Of a stretch of 64,000 nt of DNA, positions 55,723 through 64,000 are shown piece after piece. The stretch comes from Nostoc sp. MS1 (GTDB lineage Bacteria; Cyanobacteriota; Cyanobacteriia; Cyanobacteriales; Nostocaceae), in contig NZ_AP023441.1 in assembly GCF_019976755.1 (NCBI RefSeq), forward strand, positions 1,784,501 through 1,848,500. The letters run 5' to 3'. Under the pieces are notes generated by a model. It saw only the letters and a program-made list of their open reading frames with translations, had not been told where the DNA came from and made no database searches. The stretch's first letter is position 1. Each line of letters opens with the position of its first letter. Both the position numbers and the translations under genes were made by a program.

Positions 55723-55970
55723 TTATATCGAGTTGCACTTAAAAATAGTAACTTGGGCTAGGGGTGGGGAATAGGGAGTGGGAATATTATGTTTCGACGC
55801 AACTTAGTGTTATTCGAGAGGACTACAGTCCTCTGTGTCAAAATTTCCTACACCCTACATAACGAAAACCACTACAGAATTTTTTATTTCCGGAATTGCA
55901 AATAACACCGTTGTAGTTGGCTATATAAGTTCATCAGCAATTAGTGTTTTCCTTCAACTCGTCTAGAGTA

Positions 55971-56130
55971 AATGGTTGTGAACCCATCAATTGGTGACAC
56001 AACCATTAACAAAAATTACTCAAAATATAAAACAGCTTGCATTATCTATTTTTAAGCTTGCAAAATAACTACAATTTATGGGTTTCCTTGGCTATAGGGG
56101 CGTAACAAAATTTACGCTCCTATTTTATTT
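55971..56130 (+). ncRNA. possible small RNA ending in an intrinsic terminator
   Basis: AATGGTTGTG (55971-55980) pairs exactly with CACAACCATT (55998-56007), with a further inner CATC/GGTG stem around AATT. About 90 bp later comes the terminator hairpin at 56094-56123. A hairpin-rich 160-nt transcript without an ORF would look like this. The 5' end and strand are guesses; no known family is recognised. Confidence 0.35.
56094..56130 (+). terminator. intrinsic terminator hairpin with T-rich tail
   Basis: A 12-bp stem (ATAGGGGCGTAA / TTACGCTCCTAT, with one G-T pair), a 6-nt loop CAAAAT, then TTTTATTT. Confidence 0.65.
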
Positions 56131-56303
56131 ACTATGTGTGTTAGTTAATAAAAAACAGACTGGAAAGCCTTATTAGTATAGATTTGTTAATTAATTACTA
56201 CCCTAACTTATCTGGCAATGACTGTAAACTTATTGACTGATTTCTGGAAACGGTCATATGCTGGATGTAGTTACAATTATCACGCATTACAGGATTGCAT
56301 TTT

Positions 56304-56417
56304 ATGGCCAGCGAACAGCCTAACTCTAACCAAGCATCTAATAAAAATCTTAATTCAGTTAATCCACCTAGAAAAAGACCATTAAATAACGGCAAACCTA
56401 AAAAAACAGATCAATAA
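56304..56417 (+). CDS. 37-aa basic small ORF
   Basis: MASEQPNSNQASNKN..., rich in Asn, Lys, Pro; AGGA lies about ten bases before the ATG, and a strong terminator follows 30 bp after the stop. No homologue is recalled. The hydrophilic, disordered composition is compatible with a real small protein; the evidence is weak but positional (own terminator). Confidence 0.4.
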   Translation: MASEQPNSNQASNKNLNSVNPPRKRPLNNGKPKKTDQ

Positions 56418-56445
56418 ATTTTTAAATTAAATGTATTTAAGTTTA

Positions 56446-56475
56446 AAAAAGACGTAATATTACTTACGTCTTTTT
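56446..56475. terminator. 12-bp perfect hairpin, bidirectional terminator
   Basis: AAAAAGACGTAA pairs with TTACGTCTTTTT over a 6-nt loop. A-tract and T-tract flank it, so it can stop transcription from both sides, between the small ORF and the convergent 162-aa gene. Confidence 0.75.
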
Positions 56476-56563
56476 AATTGGCGCAATTTCATAGAGAATT
56501 GACATGAGCCTGATTTCAATTAGTAAACGCGATCGCCTACGCTGGGGCTTAACCCATCGCAAT

Positions 56564-57052
56564 TTAACCTTCTGGTAAACTAGCAAACACTTGGTCAACT
56601 AATTCCTTGGTCTTATCTTCCAAGCGTTGCCAATCAACTTCACCTACGTCATCAATTAAACTAGTATCAATATCAACTACCTCACTCTCCGACGTGTAAT
56701 CAATAAAACATACCTGATAACATAGTTCCCATAGATCAATACTGACAATTTGGTCTTGACGTTGCAAACATAAATGATATCCTGGGTGGGGCATTGGTAA
56801 TTGTGCTAACCTCTCTCTAATTGCATCAGCTTGTTCTAAGGTTGCAGACTCCATTTCTTGCAATAACTGCGTCACCAAAGCTTTTGCCTCGTCAGTGGTG
56901 TTAGGCGGCCAAATCAGTACATCTTGGTAAGTTCCTTTCCAAGCAGATTCATCCAACTGCTTGCGGAGATTATCAATAACGCGAATAAAAGCAGGCTGCA
57001 TGAGGAGTTCGGCCTGCTGCCATGTAACTTGGTTTGTTATTCTAGGTGGCAT
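56564..57052 (-). CDS. conserved hypothetical protein, 162 aa
   Basis: Soluble, acidic C-terminus, helical middle (LRKQLDESAWKGTYQDVLIW, MESATLEQADAIRERL). It has a HPGYHLCLQRQDQIVSIDLWELCYQVCF region. I regard it as cyanobacterial hypothetical; no domain name is recognised. The kinase gene at 57212 is divergent. Confidence 0.6.
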   Translation of the reverse strand: MPPRITNQVTWQQAELLMQPAFIRVIDNLRKQLDESAWKGTYQDVLIWPPNTTDEAKALVTQLLQEMESATLEQADAIRERLAQLPMPHPGYHLCLQRQDQIVSIDLWELCYQVCFIDYTSESEVVDIDTSLIDDVGEVDWQRLEDKTKELVDQVFASLPEG

Positions 57053-57211
57053 TGGTCAAAGGCACTAAAAGAAAAATTTACAGTCTGTGTATATTAAAAA
57101 GATTGCTTATTTAGTACAAATCTTTTATCAAGATAACGGATTTCCCGTAAAAAAAATTGGAGATATTTATTACTATCGGGAGATTTTCGGTAATAACTTT
57201 GGGGAGGGAAT

Positions 57212-59131
57212 ATGATTGGCAAGCTATTAGATCACCGATACCAAGTAATTAGAGTCCTGGCTACGGGAGGATTCGGACAAACTTACATAGCCGAAGATAC
57301 TCGACGACCTGGTAATCCTACTTGTGTAGTCAAGCACCTCAAACCCGCCACCTCTGACCCCAAAGTTTTTGAGACAGCCAAACGCCTCTTTCACAGCGAA
57401 GCCGAAACTTTAGAAAATCTCGGTCATCATGAACAAATCCCCAGATTACTTGCATATTTTGACGAAAACCAAGAGTTTTACCTAGTACAAGAGTTTATCG
57501 ACGGACATACTCTGACGCAAGAACTTATCCCTGGTAATCGTTGGATTGAAAGCCAGGTAATTCATTTGTTACAAGAAATATTAAGTATTTTAGAGTTTGT
57601 CCATAACCAAGGTGTAATTCACCGCGACATCAAACCAGACAACATTATCCGCCGCACTACTGACAATAAATTAGTTTTGGTAGACTTTGGGGCGGTGAAA
57701 CAATTGCGTACCCAAATGGTGACAGTGGGTGGTCAATCAACTGCTACGGTAGTGATTGGTACTCCTGGCTACATGGCTACAGAGCAAGGACAAGGTAAAC
57801 CCCGTGCTAATAGCGATATTTATGCTTTGGGAATTATTGCCATTCAAGCTTTAACAGGTATAGCACCTACAGAGTTACAAGAAGACCCCCAGACAGGTGA
57901 ACTCATTTGGCGGCACTTGGTGAATGTGAATGAGCGCCTAGCAGCAGTGTTAAATAAAATGGTACGCTATCACTTTAAAGACCGTTACCAATCTGCCACG
58001 GAAGCACTACAAGCCTTACAGGATGCCATCAATCCTGTTCCTGTCGTTGTCTCATCTACATCAGTAACATCTTTCAATCATCCCAGCTATCAACCGGCTA
58101 AACCATCATCTCCTGTATCCCGTCAGCAAACTGTAGCCGTTGCGCCAGCACACCAAGTTGTTAGTCAACCTGCACGCCAAGACACTAATAAATCTGACCC
58201 CTTACCCCTGTTAATAGGCATTGTACTAGCAGGTGGGGCTGCGGCTTTAGTGGCTAACTTATATCCCAATGTCAAAAATTTTGCGGCTAATGTGTTCAGT
58301 AATGATGACACAGGGAATAAATGCTTGGCTGTGGTAGCGGGTAATTCTAATATTCGTTCTGAACCTAGTTCGATTAATACTGATACTGTTTTACAAACAG
58401 TTGGTGTCAATACTAGCTATGAGGTTACAGGTAAACGGACAAAACGAGGTTGGGTAGAAATAAAACTTAAATCTGGTCGTTTAGCTTGGGCGCACTCAGA
58501 TGTGATTGTGAATAAAGCAGAGTGGCCAGCTTGCCTACGCGATCGCCAAATTGCGATTAAAACAGTAGATGATAGTACTCTAATTGCCACTAGACCACAA
58601 CCCGAACCCAAACCACGGTCGGAAACTATCATAAATCCAGCGCCAGAACCAGATTCTCAGCCAACCGAACAGGCACAACCCCCGGTAGACAGGAGTAAAA
58701 TTGTCGAACAAGCCAGACAGAAGTATGATTCAGGGGATTTGGTAGGTGCGATCGCTATGTTAAGATCGATCCCAGCAAACGCTTCTGCTGGCATTAAAGA
58801 AACAGCCGCCATAATTAACCAGTGGCAACAAGATTGGCAAAAAGCTGATGCTTTATCTAATGACATCAACAAAGCTTTAGAAAATGGTCAATGGGATAAA
58901 GTTTTAGAATACAAAAATCATCCCGAAAAGTTACCTAACATTAAATACTGGCGAGATAAGTTAGAACCTGTATTTAAAGAAGCTGCCGAAAATGTAGCCA
59001 AACAAGCTCTCCCCAAGACAGAAAATCCGCAGGAGGAAAATCACCCTGCACAAGAAACCCCAAAGACTGAGGAACCATCTGTCGATGAGACACCTACTCC
59101 TCAAGAAATTTCGCCGCAGGGTGGGTATTAA
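57212..59131 (+). CDS. Ser/Thr protein kinase with SH3-like domain
   Basis: 639 aa. The kinase domain (about 8-275) has LATGGFGQTY, Lys41, HRDIKPDN (137-144), DFG (158-160), and the activation-loop end reads MATEQ in place of APE. A membrane helix at about 330-352 (LLIGIVLAGGAAALVANL) is followed by a bacterial SH3-like domain (about 370-435: AGNSNIRSEPSS, WVEIKLKSGRLAWAHSDVI), then a Pro/Glu-rich region and a C-terminal helical part. The extracytoplasmic SH3-like domain could sense cell wall. GGAGGG precedes the ATG. Confidence 0.9.
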   Translation: MIGKLLDHRYQVIRVLATGGFGQTYIAEDTRRPGNPTCVVKHLKPATSDPKVFETAKRLFHSEAETLENLGHHEQIPRLLAYFDENQEFYLVQEFIDGHTLTQELIPGNRWIESQVIHLLQEILSILEFVHNQGVIHRDIKPDNIIRRTTDNKLVLVDFGAVKQLRTQMVTVGGQSTATVVIGTPGYMATEQGQGKPRANSDIYALGIIAIQALTGIAPTELQEDPQTGELIWRHLVNVNERLAAVLNKMVRYHFKDRYQSATEALQALQDAINPVPVVVSSTSVTSFNHPSYQPAKPSSPVSRQQTVAVAPAHQVVSQPARQDTNKSDPLPLLIGIVLAGGAAALVANLYPNVKNFAANVFSNDDTGNKCLAVVAGNSNIRSEPSSINTDTVLQTVGVNTSYEVTGKRTKRGWVEIKLKSGRLAWAHSDVIVNKAEWPACLRDRQIAIKTVDDSTLIATRPQPEPKPRSETIINPAPEPDSQPTEQAQPPVDRSKIVEQARQKYDSGDLVGAIAMLRSIPANASAGIKETAAIINQWQQDWQKADALSNDINKALENGQWDKVLEYKNHPEKLPNIKYWRDKLEPVFKEAAENVAKQALPKTENPQEENHPAQETPKTEEPSVDETPTPQEISPQGGY

Positions 59132-59218
59132 TGGTGTTTTGCTCTGTTTCTCCCTACAAGTTAAATAGTCCATAATTGATAACCAAAAGTTTATTGACTA
59201 TGGACTATTGACTAAATA

Positions 59219-62200
59219 TCAACCTGTATTTCTCATCCCCGCAGCGATACCGTTAATGGTTAATAGTGCGCCGCGTAGTAACTCGCCTTTGCTGTAACGG
59301 GAGTGGATAACACCGGAGGTTGCAGTATTATTCTTAGACTGGCGGAGGCGTTTGAGGAGAGATACTTGAATAAACCCTAACGGAACGATTGTACCGTTAC
59401 GTAACTGTACAGAACGCTGAAGTACAGGGTCGCCATCTAGGAGGCGGCTGTGGTCGGTGATTTTGAGAACTAAATCTCTGGTGAGATAGTATTCATTAGC
59501 GATTTGCTCAAACACTTTCTCAAACCTGGGCTTATCTTCAGGGTCAGATAATTCTTGTACGTAATGACCAGCCATTTGCATATCTACTTTGGCCAAGGTC
59601 ATTTCTACTTTGGAAATTACCATTTTGAAGAAAGGCCATTTGACATAAAAGTAGCGCATCAATTTTAGATGTTCCTCTGGTTCTTCCAAGAGAAACTGTT
59701 GCAAGGCTGTACCCACACCATACCAAGAAGGTAAGAGGAAGCGGGTTTGTGTCCAGCTAAATACCCAAGGAATGGCGCGGAGGCTGCTTAAATCTTTCTT
59801 CCCAGAAGGGCGACGGGCGGGACGGGAACTAATTTGCAGTTGGCTGATTTCTTCAATGGGGGTGACTTGGTGGAAGAAGTCGATGAAATCAGGTTGTTCG
59901 TAAATTAAATCACGATAATGCTGACGCGATCGCACGGCTAATTCTTCCATGATTTCGTTCCAAGGTTCGATATCATCAAACCCAGTTCGCAACAAGCTGG
60001 CTTGAATTACAGCCGTGGTTATGGTTTCTAAGTTGTACAGTGCTAAATCTAGCAAGGAGTATTTAGAAGCTAATACTTCCCCTTGTTCGGTAATTTTAAT
60101 TCGCCCGTTGATGCTGTGTCCTGGTTGCGCCAAAATCGCCTCGTGGGCTGGGCCGCCGCCTCTACCCACAGAACCGCCGCGTCCGTGGAAAATCCGCAAG
60201 TTCACGCCATATTCTTCAGCGATTTCTTGTAAAGATTTTTGGGCTTTGTGAATTTCCCAGTTGCTACTTAAGAAGCCGGAGTCTTTGTTACTGTCAGAAT
60301 ACCCTAACATCACTTCTTGGAGGTTGGGGGTGAGAATAGTTGAGGATAGGGGGAGGGGGAGATGAGGCGATGGGGGAATTTCTTGGCTACCGTTAAAAGC
60401 TGCATAACCGCCTGCGAGTAAGGCGCGGTACAAAGGTAACTCAAATAACTGGCGCATGACGCTGCGCGAACGTTGCAAGTCTTCGACGGTCTCAAATAAT
60501 GGTACTACCTGAATTGTGCCGACTGCGATCGCTGGGTCAAAAAGTCTGGCTTCTTTGGCGAGTAGCAGCACTTCCAAAACATCGCTGACTTGACGACACA
60601 TACTAATGATGTAGGTTTGGCAGATATTTATGCCAAATTCTTGTTGTAGCGATCGCACTACGCGGAAGGTTTTAATGACATCATTAGTTTTGTCGGAGAA
60701 TGGTAACTCTGAGGAAATCAAGGGGCGACGGGTTTGCAATTCCTTGGTTAACCAAGCAACTCGTTCTTCCTCGGTTAGTTCGTTGTAGGACTGGGGTAAT
60801 ATTTGCAGGTATTCCAGAATCTCATTTAAAGCGTCTGAGTGTCTGGTTGATTCTTGGCGGATATCTAATTTTGTCAGGTTAAAGTCAAATATCTCGACTT
60901 GACAGATGAGATTATCCAATTCTCGACAGCTTAAACCAGTTTCCGTCAAGTTATGCTGAATTAGTCGCAACTCTGTCAAAAATTCTTCCCCGTTGCGGTA
61001 CATGGGGCTGTCTTCGTTGGTGGGGGTTTCGCCCTTATATAATGCTAAATTGCGATCGCGGGTATTTTCCAGCCGCTTCAAGACGTAAGCTAGTTTGAGG
61101 CGATAGGGTTCTTGGCGATATCTCAGCGCCAGTGCGTCGTATACTTCACTTAACTGGGACTGGTCTAACTCCAAGGACTCCAGTAAATCTGGTAACACAT
61201 CACTCCAGTGCATGGAGATACTTAACAATTCAATTAATTGCGTGACAGACTTGATATATCTCTCCAACACCATTTTGCGTTGATAGCAAGCTGTCTGCCA
61301 AGTAATTTCCGGTGTTACCGATGGGTTTCCATCTCTGTCAGAACCTACCCAGGAACCAAAGGAACAGAAATCTTTCCTTGGTGGTTCTAACCAAGAGAAG
61401 GTTTGTTTTAACGCATAATTGAAGCGTTTATACAGTTGGGGAATGCCATCAAATAAAACTTCTTGGAAGTAGTGTAAAGCGTAATCTACTTCATCTAGTA
61501 CAGTCGGCTTGAATTGATGGAGTTCGTCTGTCCGCCACCACAAGCGAATTTCTTCGAGTAATTTCTCCCGAATTTCTGACCCTTCCCAAGGATAACCACC
61601 GCCATTGTTGGTGCGAGTTTCTACCGCATCGAGTTGTTGCAACAGTTCTACTACTTGGCGTTGCTTATCGCGGATGGTGTGACGGACAATTTCCGTCGGG
61701 TGGGCGGTAAATACTAGGCGGACATCGAGTTGGGAAATGAGGCGTTGAATTTGTTGGGGTGGGACATTCAACTTATGTAACAAAGGAAATAGGGCGGCGA
61801 ATGTCCCTTTTTGTTTGTTTTGTCCGCGATGAGTCCAATTTTTAGCGAGGAAGTCTGTACCTAACCCACGATTGAAAATTACATCATCTTCGTTATGGTT
61901 TGATGACGATGTAATGTTTTCTGAAGAATCAAGAGTGGCTGTTTCGGCTTCTATCTCAGAATAGCGGGTCAATTGCTGCCTTTGTTCAAATTCCTGCTCG
62001 ATGATGTTGATGAGCTGAAAATACAAAGCAAACGCCCTCGCCGCCCGGATAGCTTCATTAATATTCAACTGTTCAATTAACTTGACAGCAGAAACGGCTT
62101 GGTCTTTTGTCGCCTGTCCTTCTGGGGAACACAAATCACGCAACTGCCGCAACAAATCTACCATGTTTTGACCGCATTCTTGCCGTAGCACCGTCTCCCA

Positions 62201-62296
62201 CAACTCTTCTACTATTTGCAGACGATGGCGCAAAAACAATTCGGATGCGGGGTAGAAATTAGCAGACTCAGATAGAGAGTATAAAACCGAACTCAT
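59219..62296 (-). CDS. ppc: phosphoenolpyruvate carboxylase
   Basis: 1025 aa, cyanobacterial type. It adds bicarbonate to PEP giving oxaloacetate, the anaplerotic entry to the TCA reactions. Motifs: VFTAHPTEIVRHT (catalytic His region), GSDRDGNPSV, VMLGYSDSNKDSG, FHGRGGSVGRGGG, and SLRAIPWVFSWTQ, ending RNTG. An acidic insert (about 120-150) and a Pro-rich SPHLPLPLSS insert near 650 are lineage-specific. Complete ORF. Confidence 0.97.
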   Translation of the reverse strand: MSSVLYSLSESANFYPASELFLRHRLQIVEELWETVLRQECGQNMVDLLRQLRDLCSPEGQATKDQAVSAVKLIEQLNINEAIRAARAFALYFQLINIIEQEFEQRQQLTRYSEIEAETATLDSSENITSSSNHNEDDVIFNRGLGTDFLAKNWTHRGQNKQKGTFAALFPLLHKLNVPPQQIQRLISQLDVRLVFTAHPTEIVRHTIRDKQRQVVELLQQLDAVETRTNNGGGYPWEGSEIREKLLEEIRLWWRTDELHQFKPTVLDEVDYALHYFQEVLFDGIPQLYKRFNYALKQTFSWLEPPRKDFCSFGSWVGSDRDGNPSVTPEITWQTACYQRKMVLERYIKSVTQLIELLSISMHWSDVLPDLLESLELDQSQLSEVYDALALRYRQEPYRLKLAYVLKRLENTRDRNLALYKGETPTNEDSPMYRNGEEFLTELRLIQHNLTETGLSCRELDNLICQVEIFDFNLTKLDIRQESTRHSDALNEILEYLQILPQSYNELTEEERVAWLTKELQTRRPLISSELPFSDKTNDVIKTFRVVRSLQQEFGINICQTYIISMCRQVSDVLEVLLLAKEARLFDPAIAVGTIQVVPLFETVEDLQRSRSVMRQLFELPLYRALLAGGYAAFNGSQEIPPSPHLPLPLSSTILTPNLQEVMLGYSDSNKDSGFLSSNWEIHKAQKSLQEIAEEYGVNLRIFHGRGGSVGRGGGPAHEAILAQPGHSINGRIKITEQGEVLASKYSLLDLALYNLETITTAVIQASLLRTGFDDIEPWNEIMEELAVRSRQHYRDLIYEQPDFIDFFHQVTPIEEISQLQISSRPARRPSGKKDLSSLRAIPWVFSWTQTRFLLPSWYGVGTALQQFLLEEPEEHLKLMRYFYVKWPFFKMVISKVEMTLAKVDMQMAGHYVQELSDPEDKPRFEKVFEQIANEYYLTRDLVLKITDHSRLLDGDPVLQRSVQLRNGTIVPLGFIQVSLLKRLRQSKNNTATSGVIHSRYSKGELLRGALLTINGIAAGMRNTG

Positions 62297-62401
62297 ATTG
62301 CTTCTCTTGTAAAGCCAATTACTGTTTAACAGCCTTTATCTTTGGTAATGTATGCTCTTGGCAATTTCTGTGAGCATATTGTTAAAGTATATTTTTTAAC
62401 T

Positions 62402-62635
62402 TTATGTATTTAATTCATTGTCATCGGGGAAGGGTAAAATGGGCAGGCGATCGCCGCGAAACAATTCTTCACTAGCTTGTCCCAAGGATTCCAGGGCTTT
62501 TACGGTGACATTTCCCGTGGTAAGCAGCATTAGTATAGACGCTGTACCTATTTCTAAGAGGAGAGAATTGGGAATGCTAAACAAAAGCAAATTTAATCCG
62601 GGGGTTGGTGTGGGCTTTTGAGTAATAGGGGGCAT
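62402..62635 (-). CDS. 77-aa hypothetical protein
   Basis: A hydrophobic middle stretch (LLLEIGTASILMLLT) between a Pro/Thr N-terminus and a charged end (GDRLPILPFPDDNEL). Possibly a small membrane-associated cyanobacterial protein. No function can be proposed. Confidence 0.6.
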   Translation of the reverse strand: MPPITQKPTPTPGLNLLLFSIPNSLLLEIGTASILMLLTTGNVTVKALESLGQASEELFRGDRLPILPFPDDNELNT

Positions 62636-62851
62636 TGTTTGTCCTTAATTATGAGCCAGCGAGTAGAATAAGACGCAAAATGCAAAATCTGTATGACTTG
62701 TAACTGTACAGGACTATTCTGTCCCATTTAACAAGCCAAAAAGGTAACGAAATTGTTAACAAAAAACAGCAAAATGTGATAAACCTATGGTTCTAGTTTA
62801 CAAGTGCAGGCACTACCCCCCAACATTCCCATCCTGTAAAGTTAACTGCCC

Positions 62852-64000
62852 ATGAAAACAGTACTCCTAGATAGCCAAAAATCCTTGTCGCAGTGGGTCA
62901 GCCAAGCAACGGGGATAAACACTTTTGGGGTGAAAGTCCGGTTACGGGGAAATGACCTTCATATTCTGTGTGAAGGGTTAGAGTGTCCTCAACGCTGGCG
63001 CACTCTCTCTGATTTGCTTCATGCACTACAGCAAACGAATTTAGACGACCTCACCAGCAAAGACCAACCCTCAATATACCAAGTATTTGTCTACGGGCGT
63101 AAACGAGGGGAGTACCGCCCCCAGTGGTGTCACAAAGTCCACTTAAACCAGTTGGAACGGCATCTGGAACAAGTGGAACAAGCGCTGTTAGCCAATGAGG
63201 AAAAAGTCCCTGGTGGGGCGTTAATTCTCTCAAATGAAAGTTTGGCGCGTCGGGGAGATGCTAACGCCATCGCCCGTTATCTGAGCGAAACCCTAAGTGC
63301 AATGGGTGTGGCGGTACAGGTAAGCGTCAAGCAACATCAGCCCAGCGATGGTAACTCTGAGGTATTCAATCGCCTGTGGATATTTTGCCAATCTGCTTAT
63401 AGTCCTGACCCTTCATTACTAGCAGAACCAGTAGCCCAGAAATTGCGCCAGTTGAATCTGGCTGGCTACTGTGATGCTGTGATTGTTTCTCAAGTTAGTG
63501 GTGAGACTAACCCTGACTGGCTGTTAAGAATTGACTTGACACCGCCAGAGGTGATGCTGAAAGAATGGGCGCGGTGGGGAGATGTCCAAGCGATCGCCCG
63601 TTTATTAACAGCCGCAGTATCCGAGTTACTGGTGAACGTGCAAGTTTCCCTACAAGAATCCACCCTGCATATTTTTTGTGAACCCAGTGTTAAAGGTTCC
63701 TCAGTACCAGATAAAACAACTTGTGTTGATAAAATTTTAGCGCAACTAGAAGCGATCGCTCCCCAAGGTATTATGGGGGCTACAGTTTACGGACAAAAAC
63801 CCAACGACAAGCAGCCAAAGTGGATTGATTGGCTCAAGTTACCCGCCAGCGAACATCCAGCCTTGGCTACTCCTACCTTTGATTTGGCTATCTCTGGTGA
63901 TGAACCTGCAATAGTTTTCTTACTAGAACGTCTACTCAACCCCGACTTAGATAGACGCTTAAAAACAGGTGGTCTGCGGGTACTGTTGCTACGCAAAGGC
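62852..64000 (+). CDS. large cyanobacterial protein of unknown function (possibly DUF1574), 3' end missing
   Basis: Begins MKTVLLDSQKSLSQWVSQATG and runs through 383 codons to the window edge without a stop. It is built of repeated motifs: LHILCEGLECPQRW and LHIFCEPSV; LIFCQSAYSPDPSLL; GDANAIARYLSE, GDVQAIARLL and DEPAIVFLLERLLNPDLD. These suggest three tandem copies of one fold. I think it is a cyanobacterial DUF1574-type protein; this is a moderate guess. The true end is outside the window. Confidence 0.6.
   Translation, partial: MKTVLLDSQKSLSQWVSQATGINTFGVKVRLRGNDLHILCEGLECPQRWRTLSDLLHALQQTNLDDLTSKDQPSIYQVFVYGRKRGEYRPQWCHKVHLNQLERHLEQVEQALLANEEKVPGGALILSNESLARRGDANAIARYLSETLSAMGVAVQVSVKQHQPSDGNSEVFNRLWIFCQSAYSPDPSLLAEPVAQKLRQLNLAGYCDAVIVSQVSGETNPDWLLRIDLTPPEVMLKEWARWGDVQAIARLLTAAVSELLVNVQVSLQESTLHIFCEPSVKGSSVPDKTTCVDKILAQLEAIAPQGIMGATVYGQKPNDKQPKWIDWLKLPASEHPALATPTFDLAISGDEPAIVFLLERLLNPDLDRRLKTGGLRVLLLRKG

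Larger units (their letters stand above)
55723..56303. other. gene-free gap with hairpins and structured RNA candidate
   Basis: 581 bp without a protein gene. It contains the hairpin AGAGGAC-TACA-GTCCTCT at 55817-55834, the imperfect long hairpin at 55971-56007 and the terminator at 56094. See the ncRNA candidate entry. Confidence 0.55.

Overview
The window looks like chromosomal DNA of a filamentous, heterocyst-forming cyanobacterium (Nostoc/Anabaena type). The supporting signs are very frequent GCGATCGC (HIP1) octamers, short tandem heptamer repeats (STRR-like) in many intergenic gaps, and cyanobacterial genes such as a two-partner-secretion/CHAT protein, DUF2499 and DUF3593 membrane proteins, a cyanobacterial-type phosphoenolpyruvate carboxylase and serine/threonine kinases with C-terminal extensions. 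No rRNA, tRNA or CRISPR array was recognised.

Region 1 (about 1-38.2 kb) is one large contractile injection system (CIS) locus of the eCIS/thylakoid-anchored family. The structural genes lie on the minus strand in two blocks. Block A (1-8.2 kb) holds, in transcription order, a Ser/Thr kinase, a cap-like DUF4255 protein, the sheath, two tube proteins, two small tail-chaperone-like proteins, a tiny DUF6760-like protein and an FHA protein that runs off the left edge. Block B (14.4-27.0 kb) holds a 77-aa protein, a third tube protein, a 1182-aa repetitive protein that is the best tape-measure candidate, a tube-adaptor protein, VgrG-like spike, PAAR tip, gp25-like wedge, J-like baseplate protein, tail protein I-like protein and a DUF4159 protein. 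Between and beside them, on the plus strand, are a second DUF4255 protein, the AAA+ ATPase and a cargo zone: a papain-fold toxin with a probable immunity protein, a leader-bearing Cys-His-Asp protein, two DUF4157 effectors (575 and about 1812 aa), remnants of another effector, and a run of YbjN-like putative chaperones cut by an IS630-type insertion. Kinase plus FHA protein suggests control by threonine phosphorylation.

Region 2 (38.2-50.7 kb) is a secretion region. A 1646-aa protein fuses a family 2 glycosyltransferase to a signal peptide, a two-partner-secretion domain and a CHAT protease domain. It is divergent from its likely TpsB pore. An ABC exporter with an N-terminal cyclic-nucleotide-binding domain and a degenerate C39-like domain follows, with its HlyD-type adaptor and a DUF427 protein.

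Region 3 (50.7-64 kb) is mostly housekeeping: an AT-rich AIPR-type phage-defence candidate, csaB, DUF2499 and DUF3593 genes, hisA, a gap with a structured RNA candidate and a 37-aa ORF, a conserved hypothetical, a kinase with an SH3-like domain, ppc, a small hypothetical, and the start of a large cyanobacterial protein (possibly DUF1574) cut by the right edge.
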